A DNA stretch of 64,000 nt, taken from the NCBI RefSeq assembly GCF_002307475.1, contig NZ_NTMH01000003.1, forward strand, positions 124,001 through 188,000. Direction: 5' to 3'. The DNA comes from Pantoea allii. Lineage in GTDB: Bacteria; Pseudomonadota; Gammaproteobacteria; Enterobacterales; Enterobacteriaceae. A program made the translations under genes and the position numbers. Shown piece after piece: positions 45,770 to 56,168 of the stretch. The stretch's first letter is position 1, and each line of letters opens with the position of its first letter. The notes under the pieces were generated by a model. The model saw only the letters and a program-made list of their open reading frames with translations. It was not told where the DNA came from and did no database searches.

Positions 45770-46180
45770 GTGTTTGATAAAGAGCTGGCATCAGCGGTAT
45801 ACCGCGATCGCATCTGCTTTAATTACAGTGATTTCCTGTCGGCATCCTGTAAAAAACGATGGAGCTTTGTGGATGCGATCTACGGCGTACTGCCTATATT
45901 CGGCATGGTGACACGCAAATCTGCGCACAGCTTGCAGGCGAGTGAAGATCAGCTTAAAGAATTAGCATTACAAATCATTTCAACCCAGGTCAGCGATGAA
46001 ATTAACATCGCCCGTCTGATTACGCTCGCTGAGCAGCAACAGATTTGCCGCTTCGATATCCAGCTGCCGTATCCGTTGTCGGATAAACAGCTGGAGGCGA
46101 TTCATGAAGAATACCGCAAGCCTGTTGCGCTGACACAGCAGGATGACCTGCTGTGTGTGGTTCTGGGGCAGTCTCACTAA
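45770..46180 (+). CDS. Hypothetical soluble protein (136 aa)
   Basis: A 136-residue ORF starting at GTG 45770 with a strong GAGGAG seven bases upstream. The product has an N-terminal part with Cys and aromatic residues (RICFNYSDFLSASCKKRWSF), then a helical, Gln/Glu-rich C-terminal half (SEDQLKELALQIISTQV, FDIQLPYPLSDKQLEAI). No signal peptide or membrane helix is convincing. It is divergent from rstA and overlaps the end of ydgI by 4 bases. I do not recognise it. It occupies the place where E. coli has ydgC/folM genes. Confidence 0.75.
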   Translation: MFDKELASAVYRDRICFNYSDFLSASCKKRWSFVDAIYGVLPIFGMVTRKSAHSLQASEDQLKELALQIISTQVSDEINIARLITLAEQQQICRFDIQLPYPLSDKQLEAIHEEYRKPVALTQQDDLLCVVLGQSH

Positions 46181-47565
46181 GCCAGCAATTCCCACATCGC
46201 AGGAAGGGTTGCCGCTACGATTAGCATCATGGCAACCCGTTCTACCGGCTTCAACGCCACCTCATGTCCGCCACGTCGCGCAAAAATAAACAGTAAAATA
46301 CCTGGAGCATACAGCACCACCGACATAAACAGATGCAGTGGGCCTGATGCATACAACAGCCAGATACCATACAGGCTGGCACCGACACCCACGGCCAGTG
46401 CCCAGGGCTTTTGCTGTCCTTTAACGACCTTAATCAAATACAGGCCGACCAGCAGATAGGGCACCAGAATCATTTCAGACGCAATGGTTAACAGGGTGTT
46501 GTAATCCGCACCGGTCAGGGCGATAAGGATCAGGCAAACCTGAATGCTGCCGTTGGTCAGCCACAATGAGGCGGCAGGCGCGTTACGTGCGTTCTGGCGG
46601 GCAATGCTGCGTGGAAACGCACCTTGCTGTGCCGCGATCAGGGGCACTTCAGCCGCCATAATGGTCCAGCTAAGATAGGCACCACAAACAGAAATAATCA
46701 GGCCCACCACGATAATGGCGTTGCCCCAGCTCCCCGTCAGCCGCGTCATTAAGCCTGCCATGGAGGGATTGCGCATTTCCGCCAGCTCAGCGCGGGGAAC
46801 CACACCCAGTGACAGCAGGGTAACCAGTAAATAGACCAGCAGGGCAGCCAGCACGGCCAGCAGCGTGGCGCGTCCGACATCTTTTTTATGACGGGCGCGT
46901 GATGACACAACCACCGCACCTTCAACGCCGATAAACACCCACAGGGTAATCAGCATTGTCTGTTTAACCTGTTCCCACAGCGGTACGCCCAGACTGAGCC
47001 CGGAAAAATCAAACTGGAAGCGGTCATAATTAAAGGCGATCACGGCCAGCACAATAAACAGCAGCAACGGGACCAGTTTGCCCAGGGTCGCCAGCAGATT
47101 AATGCTGGCTGCGGTTTGCACGCCGCGCAGCACCAGCCAGTGCACCAGCCACAGCAATACCGATGCGCCCAGCATGGCCTGCCAGGTATTACCATTGCCA
47201 AAGAGGATTCTGTCAGGCGTGTCGGTGAAGAAACTCAGCGCAGAAAAAACAATGACTAAATACGAAACGTTAGCGATAACCGCGCACAGCCAATAACCCT
47301 AGGCGGAACAAAAACCAGTGAGTTCACCAAATCCGGCGCGGGCATAGGTAAAAATGCCACCGTCCAGTTCGGGTTTCAGTCGCGTCAGTAACAGCATGGC
47401 CAGCGACAGAAAAATAATGCCCGCGCCGGTGATCAGCCAGCCGATTAACAGGGCCGCCGGACCTGCAACTGCCGCCATGTTTTGCGGCAGGCTGAAAACA
47501 CCGGCCCCCAGCATTGAGCTGAGTACCAGCGCTGTCAGGGCACTGAGGCCTAATTTTTTCTCCAA
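46177..47565 (-). pseudogene. ydgI: YdgI, APA-family amino-acid antiporter interrupted by an amber codon
   Basis: The frame spans 463 codons including the normal stop, close to E. coli YdgI (460 aa), an arginine/ornithine-type antiporter with about 12 membrane helices. It starts with TTG 47565 (MEKKLGLSALTALVLSS) after AGGAAG. Codon 89 is TAG (47299-47301), inside ELTGFCSA-stop-GYWLCAVIANVSY, where relatives have Trp (TGG). The rest of the frame is intact and well conserved. A single G-to-A change explains it, so inactivation is recent, or the base is an error, or amber suppression occurs. The part after the stop could restart only inefficiently. Confidence 0.93.
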
Positions 47566-47746
47566 AACGTTCTTCCTGCTAGTATAAGTGGCTGGATAAC
47601 CAGCATAAACACAACGTTATATCGTGATTGTGTTACGTATAACGCGTTTAATACTCTGAAAAACAGGCGGAGGATTTTACGGAGTGCGGTGCGGGATGGC
47701 AATGCGTGGTTATGCAAAATCGAGCAGGAATTATGCAAACAGACAG

Positions 47747-47768
47747 CAGGGCGGCGATCGCCGCCCTG
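47747..47768. terminator. Perfect GC-rich palindrome after ydgH
   Basis: CAGGGCGGCGA pairs with TCGCCGCCCTG in a 22-base perfect palindrome, 8 bases past the ydgH stop. Only a short T-run follows on the minus strand (CTGTTTGC), so it is a probable but weak terminator. Confidence 0.55.
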
Positions 47769-47775
47769 GCGCGTG

Positions 47776-48729
47776 TTACTTAAACAGGTCAGCCGTTACG
47801 GTCAGGTTACCACCGCTCTGGTTCTGCCACTGACGCGTCACATGGTAGAATTTAGCCCCTTTCGCGCCTGCGCGCTTGGCGGTTTCCTGTGAGACTTCAG
47901 TCGGCGAACCGAAATGTCCACTGAAGGTCACGGTATCAAACGGCTGCATCTGCGCCGCGGTCACCGCATTCACTTCCTGAATTTCCTTGCCGTCCGGCAA
48001 AGTCACCGAATAACGCTTACCGGTTGAGCTTTGGGTCTCAAAGAAACGGCCCACGGCGTTGCTTGGGGTTTCGGATGAAGCCACGCCCGGAATTTCAACT
48101 TTCTTCGCTTCGGCTCCGCCTGCGGCCAGAGCCGCTTTACCTGCCTGAGAGTCGGCCGGGATAGTGTCCGGGCTCTGTACCACACGTTGCTTGGCATCGG
48201 CCTTATAGATGTAGGCCGTCACAAACTGATTGCCGCCAGTATTGGCATCAACCTGACGCACAATAAAGAAGGAGGCTGCGCCTTTTTCTTTCGCGGCTTT
48301 GGAAATGGCTTCATTTACCTCAGGCTGGCTTGGGAAAAAGCCGCTGACGGTAACGGTATCGAAAGGCTCCAGACGATAAGCTTCCGCCTTCGGCAGCTCT
48401 TTCAGGCCATTGAACATCCGATAGTCGGTTTCCTGGCTGGCTTTAGGGGCATTAGCCTTGTACAGATCGGCGGTCACACGCCAGTTACCGCTGTTACCGT
48501 TGCTGTCGTTAATGCCTTGAATGTAATAGGAATCTGCATTCATTTCATCAGCACGCTTTGATACAGCATCAGCCGCATCGCCAATTGCATTAAAACGACC
48601 GGTGATATTAATACGTTCGAATGGCTTCAACGCGGCCGCTTGTTCTGGCGTCAGCTCTTTAGCCGCAAACGCATTTGCTGCCAGCAGAGATAACAGGGTA
48701 GATGCCAGAATAGTGTTCTTCAGCTTCAT
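47776..48729 (-). CDS. ydgH: YdgH, periplasmic protein with three DUF1471 domains
   Basis: A 317-residue secreted protein (E. coli YdgH 314). A signal peptide ends ANAFA-A at about residue 22. Three copies of the BhsA/McbA-type DUF1471 domain follow, each marked by a PFD/ER-TVxxSG-F motif and ending NxGNxxVTAxxYKA: about 35-90, 115-175 and 255-317. Single-domain relatives affect biofilm and stress resistance. YdgH family proteins have been linked to envelope homeostasis. It lies divergent from pntA as in E. coli. Confidence 0.94.
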   Translation of the reverse strand: MKLKNTILASTLLSLLAANAFAAKELTPEQAAALKPFERINITGRFNAIGDAADAVSKRADEMNADSYYIQGINDSNGNSGNWRVTADLYKANAPKASQETDYRMFNGLKELPKAEAYRLEPFDTVTVSGFFPSQPEVNEAISKAAKEKGAASFFIVRQVDANTGGNQFVTAYIYKADAKQRVVQSPDTIPADSQAGKAALAAGGAEAKKVEIPGVASSETPSNAVGRFFETQSSTGKRYSVTLPDGKEIQEVNAVTAAQMQPFDTVTFSGHFGSPTEVSQETAKRAGAKGAKFYHVTRQWQNQSGGNLTVTADLFK

Positions 48730-49263
48730 AAAAATGATCCTTCGCCTTACGCAAAATGAGTACGAAAACGTGCTGGACTCTTGATGTATAACAGATTAGC
48801 CGCTGATTATTACATGTTATAAACACGCTGTCGCAGCCATTTTTTGCGATATCTCTCTTGTTGTGAACCAGATTATTTAATCACAGCGTCACGCTACGCT
48901 ATTTTGCCTTACGCTTACGACAATAAGATGAATTGACCAGTAAATGTATCGATAAAGTGGTTAATACATTGTTAATTTTGGCTTTTTCCAAAAGGAATAT
49001 CAGGGCGGAACAGGTGATATTTAGCAGATTATCTGCTGCGAGAGTCTTCGTGCAGTGCGGACAGGCGGAATTGCCGTGCTTCAACTGGATATTACGGCAA
49101 ATGTGACAGATGTGGGTCTGTGTAGTAGATCGTCCGTAACAATTTCAGTAGGTTTAGATACGATTAGGTTATTGCATTTCATTCACAACGCCTGAAAGCG
49201 GGTGTCGTCACGGCATTGTGTACCACAAGGATCATCCTCCTTTAATCGATGAAAGGGAAAACT
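48730..49263. other. Non-coding interval between ydgH and pntA (534 bp)
   Basis: This interval holds no ORF that I can support. The one longer frame, 48899-49084 on the minus strand, lacks a ribosome-binding site and has no recognisable similarity. The divergent promoters of ydgH and pntAB must lie here. The pntA-proximal 100 bases include AGGGAAA before the ATG at 49264. Confidence 0.6.
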
Positions 49264-50796
49264 ATGTTAATTGGAATACCCAAAGAGCGATTGGCTAACG
49301 AGTCGCGCGTGGCAGCCACGCCCAAGACCGTTGAACAGCTCATCAAGCTGGGTTTCAGCGTGACCATTGAACATGATGCAGGCAAGCGCGCCAGCTTTGA
49401 TGATGACAGTTACAGGGCCGCTGGCGCTGCGGTGAGTGACAGCCAGCAGGTCTGGCAGGCCGATATCGTGCTAAAGGTCAATGCACCGGATGACGAAGAG
49501 ATCGCGTTCACCCGCGAGGGCAGTACCCTGGTAAGCTTTATCTGGCCCGCCCAACATCCTGAGCTGCTTGAAAAGCTGGCTGCGCGTCATGTCACCGTCA
49601 TGGCCATGGATGCGGTGCCACGCATTTCTCGCGCCCAGTCGCTCGACGCGCTCAGTTCCATGGCAAATATTGCCGGTTATCGCGCCATCGTCGAGGCCGC
49701 TCATGAGTTTGGCCGCTTCTTTACCGGGCAAATCACGGCGGCGGGGAAAGTCCCACCGGCTAAAGTCATGGTGATTGGTGCAGGCGTTGCCGGCCTGGCG
49801 GCGATTGGTGCGGCAGGCAGCCTTGGTGCCATCGTGCGCGCCTTTGATACGCGCCCTGAAGTCAAAGAGCAGGTCCAGAGTATGGGAGCGGAATTTCTCG
49901 AACTGGATTTTGCAGAGGAGGCAGGCAGCGGCGATGGCTACGCCAAAGTAATGTCCGATGCCTTTATTAAAGCTGAAATGGCGTTGTTTGCTCAGCAGGC
50001 TCAAGAGGTGGATATCATCGTCACCACGGCGCTGATTCCAGGTAAGCCGGCGCCAACGCTGATTACCGAAGAGATGGTTGCCAGCATGAAGCCGGGCAGC
50101 GTTATTGTTGACCTCGCGGCGCAAACCGGCGGCAACTGCGCACTCACCGTTGCCGATCGGGTGACGGTCACAGAGAACGGCGTGAAAATTATTGGCTACA
50201 CCGATTTACCCAGCCGTTTGCCGACCCAGTCCTCACAGCTTTACGGCACCAACCTCGTCAATTTGATGAAACTGCTGTGTAAAGAGAAAAACGGTGAGAT
50301 CGATATTGATTTCGATGACGTAGTTATTCGTGGCGTAACGGTCGTGCGTGAAGGCGATGTCACCTGGCCTGCACCACCAATTCAGGTGTCAGCCGCTCCG
50401 AAAGCCACCACCACCGCTGCACCTGTGCAGAAAAAGAGCGAGGCTACGGCCGCATCACCACGGCGTAAGTATCTGCTGCTGGCCGTGTTTATCGTGCTGT
50501 TTGGCTGCCTGGCCAATGTGGCACCCAGTGAATTTCTCTCGCATTTTACGGTGTTCGCGCTCGCCTGCGTGGTGGGTTACTACGTGGTGTGGAACGTGAG
50601 CCATGCGTTGCATACACCGTTGATGTCAGTCACCAATGCCATTTCCGGCATTATCGTGGTGGGGGCCGTACTGCAAATGGGTCATGGCGGCTGGGTCAGT
50701 TTCCTTTCTTTTATTGCCGTATTGATCGCCAGTATCAATATCTTCGGTGGCTTCACCGTCACGCAGCGTATGCTGAAAATGTTTCGTAAGGGGTAA
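49264..50796 (+). CDS. pntA: PntA, NAD(P) transhydrogenase alpha subunit
   Basis: A 510-residue subunit of the proton-translocating transhydrogenase, which makes NADPH from NADH using the proton gradient. The N-terminal NAD(H) domain I (1 to about 380) includes [18 protein letters not shown] and the mobile loop [20 protein letters not shown] Pro/Ala/Thr-rich linker and four C-terminal membrane helices (about 405-505) follow. The start is ATG 49264 ([17 protein letters not shown]). pntB begins 3 bases after the stop. Confidence 0.98.
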   Translation: MLIGIPKERLANESRVAATPKTVEQLIKLGFSVTIEHDAGKRASFDDDSYRAAGAAVSDSQQVWQADIVLKVNAPDDEEIAFTREGSTLVSFIWPAQHPELLEKLAARHVTVMAMDAVPRISRAQSLDALSSMANIAGYRAIVEAAHEFGRFFTGQITAAGKVPPAKVMVIGAGVAGLAAIGAAGSLGAIVRAFDTRPEVKEQVQSMGAEFLELDFAEEAGSGDGYAKVMSDAFIKAEMALFAQQAQEVDIIVTTALIPGKPAPTLITEEMVASMKPGSVIVDLAAQTGGNCALTVADRVTVTENGVKIIGYTDLPSRLPTQSSQLYGTNLVNLMKLLCKEKNGEIDIDFDDVVIRGVTVVREGDVTWPAPPIQVSAAPKATTTAAPVQKKSEATAASPRRKYLLLAVFIVLFGCLANVAPSEFLSHFTVFALACVVGYYVVWNVSHALHTPLMSVTNAISGIIVVGAVLQMGHGGWVSFLSFIAVLIASINIFGGFTVTQRMLKMFRKG

Positions 50797-50799
50797 CCG

Positions 50800-52188
50800 A
50801 TGTCTGGCGGATTAGTGACTGCAGCATACATTGTTGCCGCAATACTTTTTATTATGAGCCTTGCGGGTCTTTCAAAACATGAAAGCTCAAGACAAGGAAA
50901 TATCTTTGGCATCAGCGGCATGGCAATTGCCTTGTTCGCCTCCATCTTCGGCCCGGACAGCAGCAATGTCGTCTGGATTTTGCTGGCAATGATCATCGGC
51001 GGCGCCATCGGCATCCGGCTGGCAAAACGGGTTGAAATGACTGAAATGCCCGAACTGGTCGCAATACTGCACAGTTTTGTCGGCCTGGCCGCGGTGCTGG
51101 TGGGGATTAACAGTTATATCGATCATGCGCCAGGTCTGCCTGCGGTGATGGAAAACATCCACCTCAGTGAAGTGTTTATCGGCATTTTTATTGGCGCGGT
51201 CACCTTTACCGGTTCCCTGGTCGCCTTCGGTAAGCTGTGTGGCAAACTGTCGTCGCGGCCGCTGATGCTGCCACACCGCCATAAGCTGAATCTGCTGGCG
51301 TTGGTGGTGTCGTTCCTGCTGTTGGTCTGGTTCGTTAACACTGACAGTCCCGGCGCGCAGGGATTTGCCCTGTTTGTCATGATGGTGATCGCACTGGCGT
51401 TTGGCTGGCATCTGGTCGCTTCCATCGGCGGGGCAGATATGCCGGTGGTGGTGTCCATGCTGAACTCCTATTCCGGGTGGGCGGCGGCGGCGGCTGGTTT
51501 TATGCTCAGCAACGATCTGTTGATCGTGACAGGCGCGCTGGTGGGATCGTCGGGGGCGATTCTCTCTTACATTATGTGTAAGGCCATGAACCGGTCGTTT
51601 ATTAGCGTGATTGCAGGCGGTTTCGGCAGCGACAGCAGCGCGGTAGCGGACAGTGGAGAGGCTGGAGAGCACCGTGAAATCAGCGCGGAAGACACGGCTG
51701 AAATGCTTAAAGCGTCCAGTAGCGTCATTATCACGCCCGGCTACGGCATGGCGGTGGCGCAGGCGCAATATCCGGTGGCGGAGATCACGGAAAAGCTGCG
51801 TGCCCGTGGCATAAAAGTACGATTTGGTATTCATCCGGTCGCCGGGCGTTTACCCGGTCATATGAATGTGCTGCTGGCAGAGGCAAAAGTGCCTTATGAC
51901 GTGGTACTGGAGATGGACGAAATCAATGATGATTTCAGCGACACGGATACGGTGCTGGTCATCGGGGCCAACGACACAGTCAATCCCGCCGCTCAGGACG
52001 ATCCCGGTAGCCCGATTGCCGGTATGCCGGTGCTTGAAGTCTGGAAGGCGCAGAATGTGATTGTGTTTAAGCGCTCGATGAATACCGGCTATGCCGGCGT
52101 CCAGAATCCCCTGTTCTTTAAAGAAAACACCCATATGCTGTTTGGTGATGCCAAAGCCAGCGTGGAAAATATCCTGAAAGCGCTGTAA
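50800..52188 (+). CDS. pntB: PntB, NAD(P) transhydrogenase beta subunit
   Basis: A 462-residue subunit, the same length as in E. coli. About nine N-terminal membrane helices contain the proton channel (for example [21 protein letters not shown] helix 3). A C-terminal NADP(H)-binding domain III follows from about 285, with [29 protein letters not shown] and [10 protein letters not shown]. It is co-transcribed with pntA and ends in a strong terminator. Confidence 0.98.
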   Translation: MSGGLVTAAYIVAAILFIMSLAGLSKHESSRQGNIFGISGMAIALFASIFGPDSSNVVWILLAMIIGGAIGIRLAKRVEMTEMPELVAILHSFVGLAAVLVGINSYIDHAPGLPAVMENIHLSEVFIGIFIGAVTFTGSLVAFGKLCGKLSSRPLMLPHRHKLNLLALVVSFLLLVWFVNTDSPGAQGFALFVMMVIALAFGWHLVASIGGADMPVVVSMLNSYSGWAAAAAGFMLSNDLLIVTGALVGSSGAILSYIMCKAMNRSFISVIAGGFGSDSSAVADSGEAGEHREISAEDTAEMLKASSSVIITPGYGMAVAQAQYPVAEITEKLRARGIKVRFGIHPVAGRLPGHMNVLLAEAKVPYDVVLEMDEINDDFSDTDTVLVIGANDTVNPAAQDDPGSPIAGMPVLEVWKAQNVIVFKRSMNTGYAGVQNPLFFKENTHMLFGDAKASVENILKAL

Positions 52189-52190
52189 TA

Positions 52191-52221
52191 AAAAAGGGCG
52201 ACTCACCGGGTCGCCCTTTTT
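52191..52221. terminator. Terminator between pntB and uspE
   Basis: AAAAAGGGCGAC (52191-52202) pairs with GTCGCCCTTTTT (52210-52221), with a 7-base loop. T-runs occur on both strands, and it serves the convergent pntB and uspE. Confidence 0.93.
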
Positions 52222-52234
52222 GCAGTAAGAAGGA

Positions 52235-53188
52235 TCAGTCGTTCTCGTCTTCGTCATCCAGCGTAATCGGTGAAACAAAATCATCCGGTTTTATCGCCAG
52301 CAGGTCACAGCGCAGATGATCGATGACCTGTTCAGCCGTGTTACCCAGAAACGCCGCAGACAACCCGGTACGGCCGATAGTGCCCAAGACAACAATTCCC
52401 GCGTCCAGATGTAACGATAATTCGGGGATCACTTCTTCCGGTAAGCCTTTTTCAACATGCGTAAATTCTTCACTGATGGAGAATTTCTGCCGCAAGGCTT
52501 TCATCGCCACCAGGTGCTGACCGCGGATGGCGTCGTTGTACACGCTGGGATCAAAGTCGGGCAGCTCAATGGCGATATTGATAGGCGTAATGGGATAGGC
52601 ACCGACCAGGTGAACTTCGGTATGGTTTACGCTTTCTGCCAGTTTGACGGTTTCGCGGATTAATTTCTGATTCAGTGCATCATGGTGAGGTTCTTCACTG
52701 GCAAGGTTAACCGCCACCAGTGCTTTGCCGCCTTCGGGCCAGGGCTGATCTTTAACCATCCACACCGGGCAAGGGCACTTGCGTAACAAATGCCAGTCCG
52801 TGGGGGTAAAAATTACCGCCTCCAGCCGATCGTGTTGATGTGCCATCTTAAGCACTAAATCATGCTGGTGCGCCAACACTTCCTGGATAATGGCCTCATA
52901 AGGGCGATTGTGCCAGATCACTTTGATATCGATATCCACGCCAGCATCCAGATAGGCTTTGGCCTGTTCACGTATCCACTCTGAGCGCTGGCTAATCACG
53001 CCCTGACGCATGGAGGTACGCTCATCCGGTGAGAGCAGGGTAGTCATTTCATATGAGAAGTCGTAGATAGGCAGAAAAGCTTTGATTTTGCCGCCGATAA
53101 GCTGGTTGAGATATACCGCACGTCGCAGCGCGGGCTGGTCATCCTGTTGCGGATCGATGGCGACCAGAATATTTTGATACTGGGACAT
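52235..53188 (-). CDS. uspE: UspE, tandem universal stress protein
   Basis: A 317-residue cytoplasmic protein with two Usp domains, about 1-150 and 155-310 (E. coli UspE 316). The second ends with [24 protein letters not shown] and the GxxG-type segment of the family. An acidic tail (DDEDEND) closes it. UspE affects motility, aggregation, and oxidative-stress resistance. It lies downstream of fnr on the same strand with a 120-base gap, as in E. coli. Confidence 0.96.
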   Translation of the reverse strand: MSQYQNILVAIDPQQDDQPALRRAVYLNQLIGGKIKAFLPIYDFSYEMTTLLSPDERTSMRQGVISQRSEWIREQAKAYLDAGVDIDIKVIWHNRPYEAIIQEVLAHQHDLVLKMAHQHDRLEAVIFTPTDWHLLRKCPCPVWMVKDQPWPEGGKALVAVNLASEEPHHDALNQKLIRETVKLAESVNHTEVHLVGAYPITPINIAIELPDFDPSVYNDAIRGQHLVAMKALRQKFSISEEFTHVEKGLPEEVIPELSLHLDAGIVVLGTIGRTGLSAAFLGNTAEQVIDHLRCDLLAIKPDDFVSPITLDDEDEND

Positions 53189-53307
53189 AGGCTACTCTCC
53201 TTAAACCAAAGCGACTGGATTAAAGATAGCCTATGTTAAGTGCACTAAGAAAGTGAAAAAGATGTAGCCGGATCAATAAAATAAGATTTATTAACCCGGC
53301 TTATCTG

Positions 53308-54048
53308 TCAGGCGGCCTGGTGACTTTGACCCGCCAGACCTTCCAGCATGGCGTGGTTCTCAATGGTGATATATTTGCCTTTCACGGCCAGCATGCCGGA
53401 TTTCTGAAAGCGGCCCAGTAAACGGCTAATGGTTTCAACGGTTAAACCCAGATAGTTGCCGATATCGCCACGCGTCATGGTCAGACGGAACTCACGCTGG
53501 GAGAAACCACGCTGGCCGTAACGGCGGGATAAGTTCCAGATAAAGGCCGCCAGGCGCTCCTCTGCGTTTTTCTTCGACAGCAACAGGATCATGTCCTGAT
53601 CGCCTTTGATTTCGCCACTCATCAAACGCATCATCTGCTGACGCAGAGCAGGCATTTTGCCCGACAAATCATCCAGCGTATCAAAGGGGATTTCACAGAC
53701 CATCGCCGTTTCCAGCGCCTGGGCAAAGCTGGGATGGCTGGCATTCATAATGGCATCAAAGCCGACCAGATCGCCGGCGAGGTGGAAGCCGGTAATTTGC
53801 TCATCGCCCTGTTCGGTAATGGTATAGCTTTTAATGGTGCCGGAACGAATAGCATAAAGCGATCGTAGGTCGTCACCCGCTTTGAACAGCGTATGGCCTT
53901 TTTGAATGGGTTTCTTTCGCTCAATAATGTTATCAAGCTGGTCCAGCTCATGTTCGTTAAGTGTGAAAGGGATGCATAACTGGCTGATGCTGCAATCCTG
54001 GCAGTGAATCGCACAACCGCCTGACTGTATACGTTTTTCAGGGAACAT
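53308..54048 (-). CDS. fnr: FNR, oxygen-sensing transcription regulator
   Basis: A 246-residue CRP-family regulator (E. coli 250). The N-terminal cysteines are at 12, 16, 19 and 25 ([16 protein letters not shown]), and a fourth cluster ligand lies in [12 protein letters not shown]. This would bind the [4Fe-4S] cluster that senses oxygen. Compared with E. coli, a few residues are missing between EKRI and QSGG, so numbering is shifted by four. The dimerisation helix and the HTH ([25 protein letters not shown]) are intact. It activates anaerobic genes, including fnrS in this window. Confidence 0.98.
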   Translation of the reverse strand: MFPEKRIQSGGCAIHCQDCSISQLCIPFTLNEHELDQLDNIIERKKPIQKGHTLFKAGDDLRSLYAIRSGTIKSYTITEQGDEQITGFHLAGDLVGFDAIMNASHPSFAQALETAMVCEIPFDTLDDLSGKMPALRQQMMRLMSGEIKGDQDMILLLSKKNAEERLAAFIWNLSRRYGQRGFSQREFRLTMTRGDIGNYLGLTVETISRLLGRFQKSGMLAVKGKYITIENHAMLEGLAGQSHQAA

Positions 54049-54068
54049 AATGGTTTGCTCGACGATAA

Positions 54069-54082
54069 TTGACTGTGGTCAA
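54069..54082 (-). promoter_or_regulatory. FNR-like site in the fnr promoter
   Basis: TTGACTGTGGTCAA is a perfect 5-4-5 inverted repeat matching the FNR half-site TTGA(T/C), 21 bases before the fnr start codon. It probably gives the negative autoregulation known in E. coli. The -10 cannot be placed with confidence. Confidence 0.65.
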
Positions 54083-54366
54083 TTTTACCATTTTTTGGTC
54101 GTAAAGGAACTCATCCGAGCAGTTTTTAGGCCTACAGAAAGTGTGGTTTGTTAACGGCGGCTAAAGGCTGTTCTGACGGGCTTTTTTGATGTCAAAGTGT
54201 AACATCCGTAAATAAATGTTTACGCTTTTTTGATCTCAAACAGAATCCATCTTCACTGTCATGCCTGGCGAAAACGTTAAAAACGGGATTAGCGCAGACT
54301 TTCCCGATTTTGCTACTATTCGGGTTATATACAATTTTGCGTCATATCATTTAACAGGGGCGAGCC

Positions 54367-54933
54367 ATGAACCTTGACGATGACAATCTGTTCCGTGACG
54401 CGATGAATGACGTTACGCCACTGAAGGATGCGGATAATACGCTGTGGAATAATCTCTCCGCCAGCAAGAAAACCCGCCAGCCGCCGCCAGAACAGGAAGA
54501 TGAAAATTTTTTAACCCGCGGCTATCTGGACATTATCCCGCTGGATCAGCCGCTGGAATACAAAGCTGAAGGTATTCAGCAGGGTGTGCTAGATAAATTA
54601 CGCAAAGGCCAGTATGCGCTGGACGCCAGCCTTAATTTACTGCGTCAACCCGTGGAAGCCTGTCGACAGAACCTGTTTACGTTTATTCGGGACGTGCGAC
54701 AAGCCGGGTTTCGCAACCTGCTAATCATTCATGGTAAAGGGCGCGACAGCGAATCCCACGCCAATATCGTGCGCAGTTATCTTGATCGCTGGCTGCGCGA
54801 ACTGGATGAGGTACAGACGTTTTGTGTGGCGCAAAAGCAGCATGGCGGGGCTGGCGCGCTTTACGTCGGATTGCGTAAGACCGAAAAAGCGCGCCAGGAA
54901 AACTGGGAGCGACATGCAAAACGCAGTCGCTAG
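54367..54933 (+). CDS. smrA: SmrA, Smr-domain DNA endonuclease
   Basis: A 188-residue protein (E. coli YdaL/SmrA 187). The N-terminal half is polar and flexible. A Smr domain lies at about residues 85-175, with DASLNLLRQPVEACRQNL, LIIHGKGRDS (HGxG core) and GGAGALYVGLR. E. coli SmrA nicks DNA in vitro, and the biological role is open. It lies divergent from fnr across 318 bases that hold no other gene. It overlaps the convergent LysR gene by 4 bases. Confidence 0.94.
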   Translation: MNLDDDNLFRDAMNDVTPLKDADNTLWNNLSASKKTRQPPPEQEDENFLTRGYLDIIPLDQPLEYKAEGIQQGVLDKLRKGQYALDASLNLLRQPVEACRQNLFTFIRDVRQAGFRNLLIIHGKGRDSESHANIVRSYLDRWLRELDEVQTFCVAQKQHGGAGALYVGLRKTEKARQENWERHAKRSR

Positions 54934-55850
54934 CTGTGAAACTTACGAATGGTGCTCATAAGCACTTCAGCGCTCAGGCTTAAAGTATCGCCAGTGCGGG
55001 TGATAATACCGACCGGTTCGCCAGGCCCGGGAGAGGTAATCGGCAGCGAGAACAGGGCATTGTGGCTGAGATCTTCCTTAATGGCACCTGAAGGCACAAA
55101 CCAGATGTAGTCATAGCGCAGCGCCAGCTGGCGTGCCAGTGAGGTTGAGGATGTCTCAACGCAGTGCGGCGGCAAACAACAGCCTTGTTCATCCAGCATC
55201 TGCTGCGCAAGACGGCGCGGTGCAGTTCCTTCGGGAGAGATGACCACCGGCCACTGCATCGCGCGCGACAACGTGACATTGTCACTTAACAGAGGATGTT
55301 CGGGCCTGACGACCAGCTTTAACGACTCTAGAAACAGAAGCTCATATGTTAAGCCGGTCATCATCTCTTTGTCGGCCATGCGACCAATACCAATGTCAAA
55401 TTCACCGGCTCTCAGCCCGGCCAGCAACACATTGTTATGTAAGGTGGCCACCTGAATGGTGGTATTGGGGCGCAGCTGATGAAAGCGATCGAGAATCTGT
55501 GGCAGCATGCCCATGGCGGCCGTGGTCAGCGCGCCAAGGCGGATAATCACCGGACGCTCATTAATCTGTTCGTTAAAGCTCTGACCGGCATGGTTCAGTG
55601 CATCCAGCACTTTTACCGCATGGGTCAGAAACTGCTCCCCCATGGTGGTGAGCTGTGCGCCCAGTCGGCCACGTTCAAACAGCCTGACGCCTGTCAGTTC
55701 CTCTAATTCGTTAAGGGTTTTAGAGAGTGCAGGCTGGCTGAGACTCAACGTCTCGGCTGCACGCCCCAGCGTTCCCTGCTGCGCAACGGCAACAAAGGCA
55801 TGTAAATGACGCAAGCGAATGCGCTGATTGAAAAGGATATTTTTTTCCAT
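54930..55850 (-). CDS. LysR-family regulator (PcaQ-like), divergent from transporter gene
   Basis: A 306-residue LysR regulator. The N-terminal HTH (GTLGRAAETLSLSQPALSKTL) and effector domain with FDIGIGRMADKEMMTGLTYE resemble the PcaQ/GbpR group, which controls aromatic-acid and sugar-acid catabolism. The start is ATG 55850. It is divergent from an MFS transporter of the aromatic-acid type, and in LysR biology such genes are usually the target. The inducer cannot be read from the sequence. The 318-base intergenic region is AT-rich and no operator is certain. Confidence 0.87.
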   Translation of the reverse strand: MEKNILFNQRIRLRHLHAFVAVAQQGTLGRAAETLSLSQPALSKTLNELEELTGVRLFERGRLGAQLTTMGEQFLTHAVKVLDALNHAGQSFNEQINERPVIIRLGALTTAAMGMLPQILDRFHQLRPNTTIQVATLHNNVLLAGLRAGEFDIGIGRMADKEMMTGLTYELLFLESLKLVVRPEHPLLSDNVTLSRAMQWPVVISPEGTAPRRLAQQMLDEQGCCLPPHCVETSSTSLARQLALRYDYIWFVPSGAIKEDLSHNALFSLPITSPGPGEPVGIITRTGDTLSLSAEVLMSTIRKFHS

Positions 55851-56168
55851 TTCCCAAACTTAATGACATTGCCAGGTGACTGGCAACTATTTAAACCGGA
55901 TTTTGTTAACTTTGCTGCAAATATTTATTAACAAAGTGTACTTTTTGACGGTAATCCCAGTAAGTTATTGATAATAAATACCTGCGCTACGATTCCTTTC
56001 GTCATGGCCTGCGCGCAGTCGCTGTAAAATCATCGACTTAATTATCCGCTTGTTGAATGATTATTATTTGCATGCAAAATTCTGCGTTTTATCATTAACG
56101 ATCGGCTATTATAAGCGCCGTTTTTTCTACCAAAACTGATGGTTTATTTCGTTAAGGAGAGGTTGCCC

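Noticed and set aside
48899..49084. 61-residue minus-strand ORF in the ydgH-pntA gap
   Set aside because: No RBS or similarity, and atypical composition; most likely chance.
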